A stretch of 64,000 bases of DNA from Cyanodermella asteris (lineage: Eukaryota > Ascomycota > Lecanoromycetes > Ostropales > Stictidaceae), in contig UYJD01000001.1 in NCBI GenBank assembly GCA_900618795.1, positions 1,117,279-1,181,278 of the forward strand, read 5' to 3'. The translations under genes were made by a program, and so were the position numbers. Positions 24,806 through 36,574 of the stretch are shown here, in pieces (the stretch's first letter is position 1; every line of letters begins with the position of its first letter). Under the pieces are notes generated by a model. That model did no database searches. It was not told the origin of the DNA and saw only the letters and a list, made by a program, of their open reading frames with translations.

Positions 24806-25253
24806 GACGAGGTATGACTATCACGAATGACGAAATTTGTACATGTTTGATGACAAAAATTCTTTTATACTGCGACACAGGCACAACCTGCGTTATTTGA
24901 ACCCGCGTGATCTTTTATCGTATACCTACCTATGCGTGAGACGTCGATGTGCAAATTGAGATGTCGCTGCTCTGGTAACTAAGAACTGCTACCTACTTAG
25001 TAGTAGCTGATCTGTGCTCGTTATCGTCAAGGAAGGCACGATAAACGCGGTTTCCTCCATAGTTGAAGCTCCCCGCTAGCTGGAAACGATCGATAGTTGG
25101 ACGCGGCTGCCTTCGCTATTACAGCTTGTGCTTTCAATTTGCCCCCGCGATCATCTTCTCTCCTTAACTTCAGACCCGCTGCTTGGATCCCGTCTCAGCT
25201 GCGTATCATAAAGAAGACCTCTCGCCCCAGAAACAATTAGCAGCTCAACCAAC
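24806..25253. other. Intergenic region (448 bases), no gene seen
   Basis: It lies between two (+) genes. It should include the 3' UTR of the DUF7587-like gene and the promoter of the next gene. Nothing else is recognisable. Confidence 0.5.
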
Positions 25254-25887
25254 ATGGCGAGCTCTCATCAGGATCAGCCGTCTTTCCACTTTGGCGTGGA
25301 CAATAATGATCAGCTGGTGAGTCATCGGCTGTCTCATGTCTGTCGCCGCTGATGACATCTCATCCTAGCTCTATCGCTTCAACTTCTTGAACGGAGTTGT
25401 CTTCTCGAAAGATCAGACTAAATTGCCGAGTGCTGCGCTTTGTGGTACAAATGGCGCAATACTCGCGACAAGTTCGGGTTTCACGGCGCAGATGAAAAAT
25501 GGCACCATGATTCGCCTCGACGGCATTGAGAGCATCCACTTTGACGATGGTAGAGACCTCAACTTGACATGGCAAGGGCAGCAGGACAAGAAGTCAAATA
25601 ATCCTCGCGGTGCATCGGACACGGCGCAAAGGAGTCAACCTGGACAACTGAAGACATCATACGAAGTGGGTCGGGGAATGAAAACCAAGGCACAGAAGCA
25701 CAGAAGGAACCAGGGGGAAGAGAACCTCAACGAGGCGCGAATTGAGACGTCGACGAGCAGCAAGAAGAGAAAGACGACGCCGTCGACCCGAGTCAAGCAG
25801 AACCAGAGGGGAAGGGCTGACCACAGAGCGAAGAGAGAAAGGATGACTACCGGTGACACTGTGGGGTGTAACAAAAAGCACCCGTGA
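25254..25887 (+). CDS. Unrecognised 193-residue protein with a basic tail
   Basis: Two exons, 25254-25316 and 25369-25887, with a 52-bp intron (GTGAGT donor, CTGAT branch, CCTAG acceptor), phase 0. The first half is compact (FHFGVDNNDQLLYRF, then LNGVVFSKDQT and MKNGTMIRLDGIESIHF). The second half is strongly basic and low-complexity, with Lys/Arg clusters such as SSKKRKTTPSTR that look like nuclear localisation signals. No known domain. A nuclear nucleic-acid-associated role is possible but is inference only. Confidence 0.65.
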
Positions 25888-26329
25888 TGCTGATTTGCTA
25901 GCAAGTTCTGCAGCGAAAGATCTTGAAAGCGAGGGTTGAATGGCATGAGTTCGGACATTGTAATACTGATGAGCCAGCGGAGCAATAATCGGTCCTCCAG
26001 CTGCCGCTTGATGCACCGCACTTCTGCGTAAGAGTCTGTAGAGCTTCGAGAGATGAATGTTGATGAATATGGCATATACGAGCAGACGGCTGCAATGCAG
26101 TATCTGGTCTGTCGCCTGCGAGAATGTTTGAAGTTGATCCTACGGATGCTTTATATGATTCTGGACGACAATCAATGTCCTGTGCACTTGATGTCCAGCG
26201 CACGGACCCAATGTCCAATATACACATCCGAGCGACGATCAGCTCGTTTCGGCCCGCAACGCCGCCTCGCTCCCCTTCGAGCTCTACGATAAGCTGCTTT
26301 GGCAGCCAAGTCCAATTGTTTCATCCACT
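25888..26329. other. Intergenic region (442 bases), no gene seen
   Basis: It holds the likely 3' end of the basic-protein gene and the promoter of the ELMO gene. No domain-bearing frame. Confidence 0.5.
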
Positions 26330-28534
26330 ATGGATGGCCTCAGTCCTGCGGAGCTCGGAGCTCGTCTGCGAAGCGAGGACGATGGCGTCCGGAAGATGGC
26401 TGTCTTCAAGCTCCAGACCGCCATCGCAGATCCGTCCTTTGCCGATGTGTTCGCCATCGACGAAGGCACGGTAGCGCTCAAGGACCTCTGCATGGCCACG
26501 TCCGGAAATACACTTGCCTACAGTCTGACTTCGTTTGCCAGACTCCTGGACATAGACAAGGGCTGGGAACAGGTCGATTCCGACTTTGTAAAGCGGGTGA
26601 GTGGGGAGAAGCTCTAGTTTGCTGAGAACCCTCTTTCTAATGCGCTTCGCTGGCAGGTCGTACAATTGGTGGTGGAGGAGCCTCTTGTAAACATTCTCCG
26701 CGGCGCCATGTCGATACTGGTCGCTATCGTGCAGCATACCAATTCCGACCCCGAGCGGAAAGGCCCCGAGACTTTCGGCTTCAAGGCTCTCAAACCTATA
26801 ACTCAGTCATATCCACAATTCCTCGAAATGCTCGTCGCCAGATTATCCTCCGCAGATCATGCTCTCTGTGCAAACGCTTTACAGCTTATCAACAGTCTTA
26901 TGCGGGACGCCGTGACCACTGGTGGTGCGGAATGGCCAAAGTTCATCAAAAGAGTTCAGGATCTGGGTGTCATACGAGCCGTATACAGTCTTATGCAGAG
27001 CACCGCCTTACAAGATCTCGCACAGCCGCTCCTTGAGTTTCAGGCCCTCACGAAGATACTGTTGAGGAAATGGCGGGACGTTGCGGTGGATACGAAGAGA
27101 ACCGAACACCAAAGGGCGATAAGGGGCATACGAGATGTAGCGTCACGTGCCATTGACATGGAATTACAAGAAGAAGCAAGAACCCTGGGCAGATCGAAAT
27201 CTTCGCCTCCCAAAGGAGAACCGTGGCGGAGGCTGGGCTTTCCGGGCGATCACCTGGAGCCTGAATTTGAGGAGGTCGGCTTCCTGGGAATGATGGATCT
27301 TGCTGATTACGTCCGAAAGAACGAAGACGGGTTCGAGAAGCTGATGTTGGAGCAAGGTATTGTTGCAGCAGAGCAGCGGTGTCCAATGGCTCGAGCGAGT
27401 ATCGCAGTCACAACCATCCTGTACGAGCATTTTGAGATCGACAAACCGGACCTGGAAGACGTCAAGGAGTACCTCGCTTTGGATTCGCGAAACAGTGTTG
27501 ACCGTCTCTTCAAGCCGATGCTCTTGCAGTGGTCTAAACTTCACACAGCAGGACTACAAGCATTTTACCGCCTGTGGAAGGCCACCGGGGCGCAGCTGTC
27601 AGATTTCGACAAGGTGAGCGAGCTAGTTCGGATTCTGATCGACCAAGTCGTCGGGAATGCGCCACGGACAAAGGAAATTGGGGCCATAGAAGAGGAAGTC
27701 GCCGCCTACGATTGTCAGAACTTGCGCGAGCTACAAATGGAGCTGGTCGAGCTTGCGTATGAGGACAGCTGGGGAGAGCACCTCAAACAGGTGCGAGACG
27801 AACTACACCATGAAGCGCTGCTGTTCATCAAAGAGCAGAGAGCACGGTGCATGCTTAGCGGCTCCTGGTTTCCCAAGCGTAACGACATTCCAAGTGACGA
27901 TTCGGGTTCGAAATCGCAGTGGCGCTTTGCAAGACTAAGCCATAACCGCCGATGGCTTCATTATGGCGACTTCGACGACCGACCGGAGGATGCTGATCCG
28001 ACGCTGGATGAGCTGCCCGAGAAAGTCGACCTACAAGCGGTGAGCAGTGTCATTAGCAATGTCTGCGCAAGCCCGCCATCACCTGCTTCCTCAACTGCCA
28101 CCCTCCAGCCACCTCAACCAGGTGCGAGTCATCCAACGTCTCGCATTGTCATCAACACCGTTGTCCATCCCTCTTCCTCTGGCAAGCAGTCACATCATCA
28201 AAAGCAGGCATCCGATGCGAGTGCAGCAAATCAAAGACAAGAGACGCCACTATTGGTATTGTATCCGGCCACACCTTCAATAGCAAGCGAGTGGCTGGAT
28301 GGGCTTCTCATGCTGCTTGACCAAGCGCCGATCACTGATGAAACCAAGAGGCTGCTGAGTACAGTAAGCAGCTGGGGTCTCAAGATTCGATTGCTGAACG
28401 TCAGTTTCGATGATGCGAACAGTCCGACCGAAGGGGATGGTAATGCTTCTGGGGCGAAGGAAGGGCGGGGTGTGGTACCTTCAAGAGAAGGGCTGGACGA
28501 AGACTACTACTACGATGTCTTTGGTGGTGCCTAA
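26330..28534 (+). CDS. ELMO/CED-12 family protein with PH domain
   Basis: Two exons, 26330-26596 and 26657-28534, with a 60-bp intron (GTGAGT donor, TGGCAG acceptor), phase 0; 714 residues. In animals ELMO binds DOCK proteins to activate Rac. Here an N-terminal armadillo-like part matches the family (LAYSLTSFARLLD, ILRGAMSILVAIV). The ELMO core is LGFPGDHLEPEFEEVGFLGM followed by DLADYVRKNEDGF. A PH-like segment spans ALLFIKEQRARCMLSGSWF to KSQWRFARLSHNRRWL. Then come a Ser/Pro-rich linker and a helical C terminus (EWLDGLLMLLDQAP). It lacks the N-terminal Ras-binding-like part of animal ELMO1. No DOCK gene lies in this window. The acidic end DEDYYYDVFGG is notable. Confidence 0.88.
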
Positions 28535-29320
28535 AAGCGCGTGAACGACATTGGCAATTCTTGAAGCAATATCTTGAGCTTTTCTTGTGGATACCCTGGC
28601 AGTACATTGCGTGGAGTTTTGACTGTTTCACGACTTCGATTGGTAAGAGGTTATATACGCATCAAGATGATGGACTAAATGCCCTTTTGGAACCTTTACA
28701 CATGCTGCCACCACTCGGAAAGGTAGATCAAGCAGTGCGAATGCTCATATGTGTGAATACGCCTTATGTGTCGCAAAGACCTTCGGTAGATGGCTACGAA
28801 GAATTAGCGTGGGTGGAAGACATATATGGTGGCCGTTAAGCAACGACCATCTAGGCAGAAGCAAACACCACCTTTTTCCTTGAAGAAGCAGAATACCGTA
28901 TAGCCCTGCTGCTTCCTCTACACTCCGCATATGAGGCTGTGTTAATGCAAGAAAAGTGATATGCAACAATGGAAGCCTAATTGGCGCTGAGTACAACCGC
29001 TCGGATCAGTATGCGGTCGTCCAATGAATGCGTCTATCTCAGGGCGTCACTCTACTCATGAATTGTGATCTACTACCAGCCTCGTTGGACTTCACCACAT
29101 GCACCATAGCCCACTTTCATTGCCATTTGTTCATGTTTGACCATTTCATCATCTCTGCACGATCTGAAGGCTCAAGGCAAAGTTCGGGCGTGACGTAAAG
29201 GCCGGTTTTAAAAGTCCTCCGGCTGACACGAAACACGAAAGCGACAATTTGACGCCATTGCATCGCTACAGTCACATGTGTCATGATTGGATAAATTCTT
29301 CCAGCACACTCATAAGCACG
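28535..29320. other. Intergenic region, no gene seen
   Basis: 786 bases between two (+) genes. It includes the promoter and 5' UTR of the Zn2Cys6 gene. No structured element recognised. Confidence 0.5.
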
Positions 29321-30661
29321 ATGCCCGAACAGACAACAGAGGAATCGGGCCAACGACAACGAAAGCTGCATCGGAAATCCCGAGCAGGATGTTCAAACTG
29401 CAAGCAAAAGCGCATCAAATGTGATGAGAACAAGCCATCTTGCAGCAACTGTGTTCGACGGTTCGATCGTTGCAGCTTCCTGCCGCCTGCTGCTGATAGC
29501 CCAGGAACCAATTCTAGCCAACAAGTCGATACGCCATCTACGATAAGCCCAATCATCTTACAAACCCGAAGTGCACCGGTCTCGCCGCATTACTCTGGGC
29601 CTGTTGGGAATGAGACAACCAATTCACAGCCTCGGTGGTCTGACCTCGAGCTGCTTCACAATTTCATCATGAATACAGGTCCGACCATGGTCACAGACGG
29701 CAACCCGAGCGAACTCAATTACTGGCAGAACATCCTCCCGCAAATGGGCTTCGTCCACAGGCACGTCATGAACCTCATGCTCGCCTTGTCCGCATTCCAC
29801 CTGCATCACCACAATCCCGAGCGGAAGGACCTGGCAGCACGAGCAGAGAGTCTCTACGGGCTCGCCCTGCCAGTTATGATCGGTATCTTGCCACAACTGA
29901 GCGCAGAAAACTGCGAAATGCTCTACGTCTGCGCAACAATGGTCTGTTACTATCACTTCTCGAGAGGACCACAGCCGGGACAGTACATCGCCTTCAGCGA
30001 CGACGGAGGCGGTGACTGGCTGTCGCTCATTCGAGGCGTCCGCGTCATCATGGAGCATCACCGGGAGGTGTTGTTCAGCGGTATCTTGGCGCCTTCTTTC
30101 GACGCTGTACGACCAGTCAAACGCCATATGAAGCTTCAGATTGCCCCGAAAGTGCCCGAGCCAGGTGAGCGGAATGATGGGTTGGCTCAGCTGCTCAAGG
30201 CGCTGGCAGCGGAAGAGGCGATGCTCGAAAGTCGCCCTATGCCGTCCTTGAATCAGGATTCGAGGCCGAGACTTCGAGGGTCGAAGAGACCGCTCGATGA
30301 GCTGAATACGTGGATCAGGAGCTTGGTCGCGGAAGATTCGTCCTTCGAAAAATACACTGAGCCTTTAGGTGACCTCATTAGCAGCTTCGACGGCTTTATC
30401 AATATGAATCCCGAAGAGGCCGAGTTCCCGATTGTTTTTGGCTGGCTGTATCGCGTATCTAACGAGTACGTCGACGCCCTGCATGCCAAGAAACCGCTTG
30501 CGTTGGTCATTTTTGCATTCTATTGCATCCTCCTGCGAGAGATGGAAGATATGCGGTGGCTATTAAAGGGTTGGAGTAAGCACGTCCTCCGGGGAGTTTT
30601 GAAGCATCTGCATCCGGACTACCACAAGTGGGTTGCAAGACCAAAGGAAGTGGTAGAATGA
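29321..30661 (+). CDS. Zn2Cys6 transcription factor, Upc2-like type
   Basis: A single exon of 446 residues. The binuclear cluster spans about residues 22-50 with the spacing C-x2-C-x6-C-x6-C-x2-C-x6-C, in the form CSNCKQKRIKC then CSNCVRRFDRC. This arrangement close to the N terminus, with RAGCSNCKQKRIKCDENKP, is typical of the Upc2/sterol-control-like branch of fungal regulators; the target pathway cannot be read here. A conserved helix MNLMLALSAFHLHHHNP follows, as in that branch. The ATG at 29321 is chosen because the cluster begins soon after; an upstream in-frame ATG would add a His-rich stretch. It converges with the ArAE transporter, stops 61 bp apart. Confidence 0.88.
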   Translation: MPEQTTEESGQRQRKLHRKSRAGCSNCKQKRIKCDENKPSCSNCVRRFDRCSFLPPAADSPGTNSSQQVDTPSTISPIILQTRSAPVSPHYSGPVGNETTNSQPRWSDLELLHNFIMNTGPTMVTDGNPSELNYWQNILPQMGFVHRHVMNLMLALSAFHLHHHNPERKDLAARAESLYGLALPVMIGILPQLSAENCEMLYVCATMVCYYHFSRGPQPGQYIAFSDDGGGDWLSLIRGVRVIMEHHREVLFSGILAPSFDAVRPVKRHMKLQIAPKVPEPGERNDGLAQLLKALAAEEAMLESRPMPSLNQDSRPRLRGSKRPLDELNTWIRSLVAEDSSFEKYTEPLGDLISSFDGFINMNPEEAEFPIVFGWLYRVSNEYVDALHAKKPLALVIFAFYCILLREMEDMRWLLKGWSKHVLRGVLKHLHPDYHKWVARPKEVVE

Positions 30662-30722
30662 CCATATACATTTTGACGTATACTGACTTGCATGTGTCTC
30701 AAGTCTCGCCGCTACTCGGCAG

Positions 30723-33700
30723 TCAGACGTCCAGGTCCTGAGGAACATGATACGACTCCCCTAACGCCTCCTTCAAAACCAACACCAGATCGTCCATCGA
30801 CGAGAGAAAGCTCAGGTACGAGCTCATGATGATCGTGTACGCACGATAATCCCTGTCCTTCAACATATCTTTAGTCAAGGTCGCAACATCCGCGCCATGG
30901 CCATGTCGCAGGCATTGCTGGACCAACGGCGTCGGCAAGCGCGACGGTAGCGCATCTCCCGTCTTCAAAGCCTGCTCCGCCACAGAGAACACCGCCATGA
31001 TACTCGCAATCGAGTTGTGGTTGAGAAGCCCACTAGCCTTTGCAAAGCGATCTCGCAGATGGTCTGGCAACCTGATTCCCAAATTGTACATGATGGCCAG
31101 GTTACGGCTGATCTGATCGCCAATGGCCTTGACGCGTGCGCACGTCTTGGAATCGAAAGCCGAGGACGAGAACTCGTATTTCAGATTGTCGATGGGTCCG
31201 GCGAGCTGTCCGAGCGATTCGGCGAGATTGATAGCTACGCTTTCGACGGCTGGGATGAAGCGCTCGTTCTCACCGAGCTTGGACCAGGACGAGAGGAGGA
31301 TTGCGTAGTGGTCGGCTTCGGCGTGCAGGACTTGGGATAACGATCTGGCCACGAATCGAGATTGGGAAGTTGGCCATGGGATGAGAGCGACTACAAAGGC
31401 GACGGCAGAACCGACGAGAACGAGCACAGCACGGCGCCAGAAAACCTCGTATCCGACTCCGGGGTTGCCATAAGACGGATTATGGCTACAATAGTCAGCA
31501 GTGAATGTGAGGAACGAGGGCTTGACTTACGTGTCGACATAGCTGTAGGCGATCACAAGGATGAATGTTGCCGCAGAGATCAAGAATTGAGGCAGGAATT
31601 GAGGTGGTGCAAAGAGCCGCAAGTACATTAGCGGGACCGAACATACGGCCATGACGGCTGCCAGTCCGTACGGGTTACCTGGACCATTACCGCTTCCGAT
31701 GTACCAGCCCACCATGCCGACGACACCCCCAGCTACAGTGCCCAAGACACGCGTGACGAGACCATAAGAGAAGTCAGCGAACTGCAAGACCGTGCCCATC
31801 TGAGCCATAATCAAAGCCCAGATGCCCTTCTCGCGGTAGAAGAAACCGGCCGTCTGCCGTGTGGCCGCAACGACACTAACCGCGAGTGTTGCAATCAAGA
31901 CCCGGAACGCAAAGGTACCTTCGTCGCTGATGAACCAGTGAGAGGTACCGAGCACGACTCTCGATATGAGGCTACGCTTCTTCGCCGGCTTCGAGGTTAG
32001 TTTGAACTTCGTTTCCAGCTCGGCCATGTTCTTCTTGTCCAGCTCTGGAAGTTCGTTCGTCTGCACAGTCCCGACGGACGGCACATCAGACTTGCCGAGC
32101 ACCCAGGACACGAAATGGCCGAGTCGCGATGGCATCCAGAGCCGGCGTCGGGAGCGCTCGGATTCGATGGCTTGGATCTGAGCCAGGAGTTGTTCGACCG
32201 CTTCAGCGAATCTGCCAACACGATCTTCTAGGGTTAGACCGACAAAAAGACCGGTCAGCCTGTGACGTGAAAGGTCATCGTCCGAAGAGAAAGCTCCAGA
32301 TGCATCGAATAGGTGGCCATGGCTCTCAAGGAGAGCCTCGTTTGCCGCACTGTGAAACTTCACAATCTGTGAGCGGAGGTCTTCCAGGGCTTGGGAGTGT
32401 GAGACGTGTTGTTCCTTGAGCTTCTCCTGAGACAGTGTGCCGAACCAGCGGGAGGTGTTATGGACCTTGATGCTGTTAGAGATGGCCTCTAGAGCATCGT
32501 TGCAAGTATCGAGGAGTGGTCGGCTCGAGCCAGACAATGCCTGGAACGACTCGCTGACGCTTCGCTCGACATCATTGTTTCTCAGCAGCTCTAGCAGGTT
32601 GAGACTCTCCATGATCTGATGTCTGCCGTACTGGCGTTTGACGTCTTCATCGCCCTTGGCTTCTTCGACATGTCTCTTGGCTCGGTGCCGGGCCTCATGC
32701 TGCATTAGCTGGCCGTCGAGAAGAGTTAGTGAAATGACGAGCAGCCTCCTAAGCGGCTCTTTTAAAAGTCCAATGTCGTGGGCACCCCAATATCCGAAGG
32801 AGAAATCGAAAGAAAGAAAGCCGAGCGCAGGCTGAATCGTCATCCAACAGCCGATGATACCTCCCTTCAGTGCCTGAACCTCCTCTTTCGTCTCGGTCAG
32901 AGATGGGTCTTCAAGATAGCGAGTCGTCATCGGTATAGTGCCTTTGAGGACGGTGGTCAGCTTGTGGATCTCTGCCAAGGCAAGGTGAGACGTCGATTCG
33001 GGAAAGATCAGTATCGAGCATGCCAGACTAATGGCCAATGCGGCAGCTGCTGGTTTGATCAGAACCAACGGAATGGTGCCATTGAACGAAGGCAGTAACG
33101 GCCCCGTAGTAAAGAATACGTCTGCCACAATCCACGCGAATATGACAGTCAGGGACAGCTTAGGGACCTTCATCCTCAATCGAGCCTAAACAGGCCAACA
33201 TAACCTCGGTATGAATCGAGCATGGTTCCTACCATCAAGTAAACGAACAAGCCCAGCATTGCAAACCACACCACCGTGACACGCGTATCCAGTAACAGCC
33301 CCTCGTAAATGAGGATCTGAGCCGGCGTGCCCGTAGCACTGGCCTGCTGCGCCAGCGCCTGTAGCTGCAACTGCGTGTCCGCTGCCGGTCGAGCGGCCAT
33401 GGCCGCTTTCATCGTAATAACGCCCCACGCCCATCCGAGTGCCATCCCGATGATCATGGTCATGCCTCCGAGAAGGAAGACCATGACTACCCCGGACGGA
33501 GGCAGGAACAGCGTGGCCATGCATGTGAAGAATGTCGAGTTGCCGAACTCCAGCAGCGCGGGCTGGATGAAGATCAGCAAGCTCGAGACCCAGAGAGCCA
33601 CCGAGCATCGAGCGAGGACCTTCAAGTCGCGTGCATTGAAATGGTCCAAGAATGGTGGGAGCTTCTTCTTCGGTACTGCGGCGTGTTTGCTCGATGACTC

Positions 33701-33748
33701 TGGCGACGTGGAGCCTGGAGACTCGGGCTCCTCCTCTTTTGGCTCCAT
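30723..33748 (-). CDS. ArAE-type membrane transporter (DUF2421 / aromatic acid exporter-like)
   Basis: Three exons, 33748-33233, 33185-31531 and 31485-30723, with short introns of 47 and 45 bp (donors GTAGGA and GTAAGT); 977 residues. The exon joins restore the runs YLMARLRMKVPKLSLT and SYVDTHNPSYGNPG. It has two membrane halves: an N-terminal six-helix part (ALWVSSLLIFIQPALLEF, FLLGGMTMIIGMALG, IVADVFFTTGPLLPSFNGTIP) and a C-terminal part around FAFRVLIATLAVSVVAATR and VLGTVAGGVVGMVGWYIG. A large hydrophilic helical loop separates them. This is the layout of fungal Brefeldin-sensitivity/ArAE_2 ER transporters; substrate unknown. An acidic/Ser N terminus precedes the first helix. Confidence 0.88.
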
Positions 33749-35145
33749 GCTGGCTCGACTACAGCAGAGAGTCGGCGAAACAACGAACCAGTGCAAGAGA
33801 GAGCGTCACTTCGCTATGCCCAAGTCAGCATATGCGAAGAATTGGCATGGTCGTCGAAGAAAAGCAGCCCTGCGACAAAGATGCGGAGTCAGCCGGAGCT
33901 ACATGGCGTTTACTCTGTGAGCAATTTCAGACTTCTTGATAGAGTTTGGACGGTCCGTGGCATGTGAAATTGGTTTTATGTGGACTTTTGTGCGAATAGA
34001 GAACTCCATGTCCCGGATGAGGAACATGCCAAGCCACCGGCCATCGAACGACTGTAATTGGACATGTTAAAGACCACTAAGAGTCAAGGCCACTTCGGAG
34101 CTGTGTGGGCTCTGCATTGTCCTTGCGCAATGTAAGACAACAAAACTCGCTGGGGGCCAAAACTTTAGTGGCATCTTTGTCAGCCCGTAACATCGACAAC
34201 TTCTCATCAAGGATCTCAACGGCTCCTTACTATCGTGCCTAATCTCACACCGCAAAAGTATGTCATGCGGCTCCAAGTCGATTTGGGCATTTGACACCGA
34301 GCTGGCAGGGATCGTGTGATGAACATATCATAGCCTACCTAACGGAAGTATAAACCGTGACGCCGGCCGAGAGCCGCTCATTCGGGAGTCCAGCCTTATG
34401 GATCTCTCATAGCACCCCTTTCTTAATCTGTCCAAACGCTTACGCCGATGTTACCTGCCTCGATGACACGAGCTCGGGGCCCAACGCTTCTTTGGAGGGT
34501 CTGAATGTACATGGGCCTAGCATATCCTCACTTGGTTTTAAACGCGCTGCTTGATTGCACCGACTTACTCCAGAGTCGGGCAACATGGTTCTCGGATTGC
34601 CATCCGAGCCAGCAGATGAGCTTGAAGTGAAAGTGAGCAACGTAACTGTCTACTACATTCTTCGACAGAGGCACCAATGAGCATCCGCTCAACACGAGAC
34701 ATCGGTCTGGCCCTCTCTTTCGAGCATCACGAGACTCTTATTGTCACCTCGCATTGCCTTCCACGGTGGTGAAAGATCACCGAGGACACCGTCTGAGTTT
34801 GACGAATCTGCAGCTCTGGTCGTCTTCAGGGTCTGACGCCGGCAGGAATTTGACTCCACACCGTGACGTGAACAGGCTTCAATCAACAAAATCTCGGCAT
34901 GATGAGTATGAAGAGGCGCAACGCGCTCATCAGCTTTGGGTAAGACCGGGCAAGACTAGGCAACCGCTGCTCCACAATGTAATCATGTGGAGAGAGCTTC
35001 ATACCGCAAAAGGTGCAAGATGCAGACTTGCAGCATCAGGCCGGGAGGCAGCATAGAGGTATAAAAGGAGCCCGACATGCCCTGAGAACGTTGACCGGCC
35101 CCCTCATCAGATCCAGCTACGAGGATTCCAGGACCACTAGCTAAG
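33749..35145. other. Intergenic region, no gene seen
   Basis: 1.4 kb between the divergent transporter (-) and the small secreted protein (+). It must contain both promoters, including a TATA box near the right end. No frame with a domain. Confidence 0.5.
35060..35067 (+). promoter_or_regulatory. TATA box of the small secreted protein gene
   Basis: TATAAAAG lies 79 bp upstream of the start codon at 35146 in otherwise GC-balanced DNA. The position fits a fungal core promoter with a short 5' UTR, as is common for strongly regulated secreted-protein genes. Confidence 0.6.
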
Positions 35146-35730
35146 ATGATGTTCTCAAGCCAAACCATCGCGGCCTTTGCTGCGTTTGCTGCCGCCGTTA
35201 CTGCCTTGCCAACGGGCACCAGCGACGAAGAGCCCACCGGCACTCTCTCGGCCCCAGTGTCCAAGCGGACCGAGTGAGTGCAATATTCAGCTACACTGTC
35301 TCAAGATAGTTGAGTCCCGTCTAACACAGTACCAGCCACTACGGTATCGCGACATACTACTACCAAGAAGGCCAAGCCGGCTCCTGCGGCCAAGCCCACG
35401 GCGACTACGACTACATCGGAGCCCTAAGCCCCTACTGGTAAGCAGGACCCCAGCATCTCCACCACGGTCTACATGATCCGTCACGGCTGACGTTTTGTGA
35501 TTAGGATGAACCAGGGCGGTTTCTGCGGCCGCACCATCACGGTCGAGAATCGTGGCGGCGGACAGAACAACCCCGGCACGGGCAAGACTGTCACGATCCT
35601 GGTCGCGGATACGTGCCCCGGCTGTGACGAGAATCACATCGATTTCTCCGTCGGCGCTTTCGAAGGCTTGACTGGTGGCCCGCTGGATCCGCCGGGAGAA
35701 TTTAACATCAAGTGGCATTTTAATGCTTAG
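35146..35730 (+). CDS. Small secreted double-psi beta-barrel (RlpA-like/expansin-like) protein
   Basis: Three exons, 35146-35273, 35336-35437 and 35505-35730, with introns of 62 and 67 bp (donors GTGAGT and GTAAGC; acceptors ACCAG and TTAG); 151 residues. A signal peptide (MMFSSQTIAAFAAFAAAVTA) is followed by a short propeptide ending in Lys-Arg (40-41), a kexin-type site. The mature part begins DHYGIATYYY and holds four Cys. It has the barrel signature VADTCPGCDENHIDFS and GAFEGLTG, and ends IKWHFNA. This is the DPBB fold of barwin, RlpA and EG45-like proteins. Fungal members include wall-binding proteins and protease-inhibitor-like effectors. It lacks an expansin carbohydrate-binding domain. 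An in-frame ATG lies at 35149. Confidence 0.88.
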
Positions 35731-36183
35731 ATTGTGTGATGCGGCAAGCGTCAACGGGCTGATGGGATTGGCAAAAAATGTAGCTATCAGCAATTCATTC
35801 GTTTAACCGATCGGTCTGAATAGTCTTCTTCGAGATGTTGTGTGTGCTTGTGTTCTGTGAATACAGCAATCAATTTCGCAATTGCCAAGGTAAGTTCTCC
35901 GTACAAGTGCACCGATGCACGAATTTCCGGAGCAAAAGCGTCGAAACGATGTCGATTGGATTTGGCGCATGCGCATACCATTGGTCCTCACGGACGTCTA
36001 GGTCGCTGATGACGACCGACCACATTCATTTCGCAGCCGTCTCGGGATATACACGTAGCTGCCTCAACGTGACGGAGGCCTAAAGTCGCAGAAGTTGGCC
36101 TTCCCAATTTTCAAAAGTCTTGCCAAAATCCATCACATCAAAGTCCAAATAACGCCAACAATGCCTCGTAACAGCTCCACCTC
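35731..36183. other. Intergenic region (453 bases), no gene seen
   Basis: It holds the converging 3' ends of the secreted-barrel gene (+) and the complex I gene (-). No further feature. Confidence 0.5.
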
Positions 36184-36574
36184 TTCACTCCTTCGGGACG
36201 TAATTCTGCTGCTGGAACAAGTACCCCTTGACCTTGCTATCCTTCAACAGCTCCAGATACCGTTCTGGAAAAATCGTGTCAGCAGCCCATTTATTTGACC
36301 TCACAGTTTTTCCTGCCTTGTCGGCGCATCTCAAAAGCTAGTCCGTACCTCTCAATCGTGTGCAATTCTCCAAATGGTTCACGCCCTCCCGTCTGTAGCA
36401 CTTGCCCAACTCATCCCGCACAAGCCGCGCCATCATGCTCTTGACCCACTGCTCGCGCAAGATTGCGTCTTGGGCCTGCTTGAGCTGGTCTGTGTTGTCG
36501 TAGTCGACGCCGTCGAAGGTTGGGGGCACTTTGGGCTTCTTGGCCAGGAAGGCCGCTGATTCCGGGGTCGGCAT
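36184..36574 (-). CDS. Mitochondrial complex I 12.3 kDa subunit (PDSW/NDUFB10 family), apparent one-base frame break
   Basis: Exons 36574-36349 and 36264-36184 flank an 84-bp intron (GTACGG donor, TTTCCAG acceptor). The first exon gives MPTPESAAFLAKKPKVPPTF and the diagnostic REQWVKSMMARLV and KCYRREGVNHLENC, close to fungal complex I subunits. The join continues ERYLELLK as expected. As written, the frame then stops at 36236, giving 84 residues. The expected end, SKVKGYLFQQQNYVPKE with a stop at 36184, follows in the +1 frame. The switch coincides with CCC at 36240-36242, so one extra base in a homopolymer explains it. Either an assembly error or a real truncation is possible; conservation of the out-of-frame tail favours an error. 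Confidence 0.82.
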
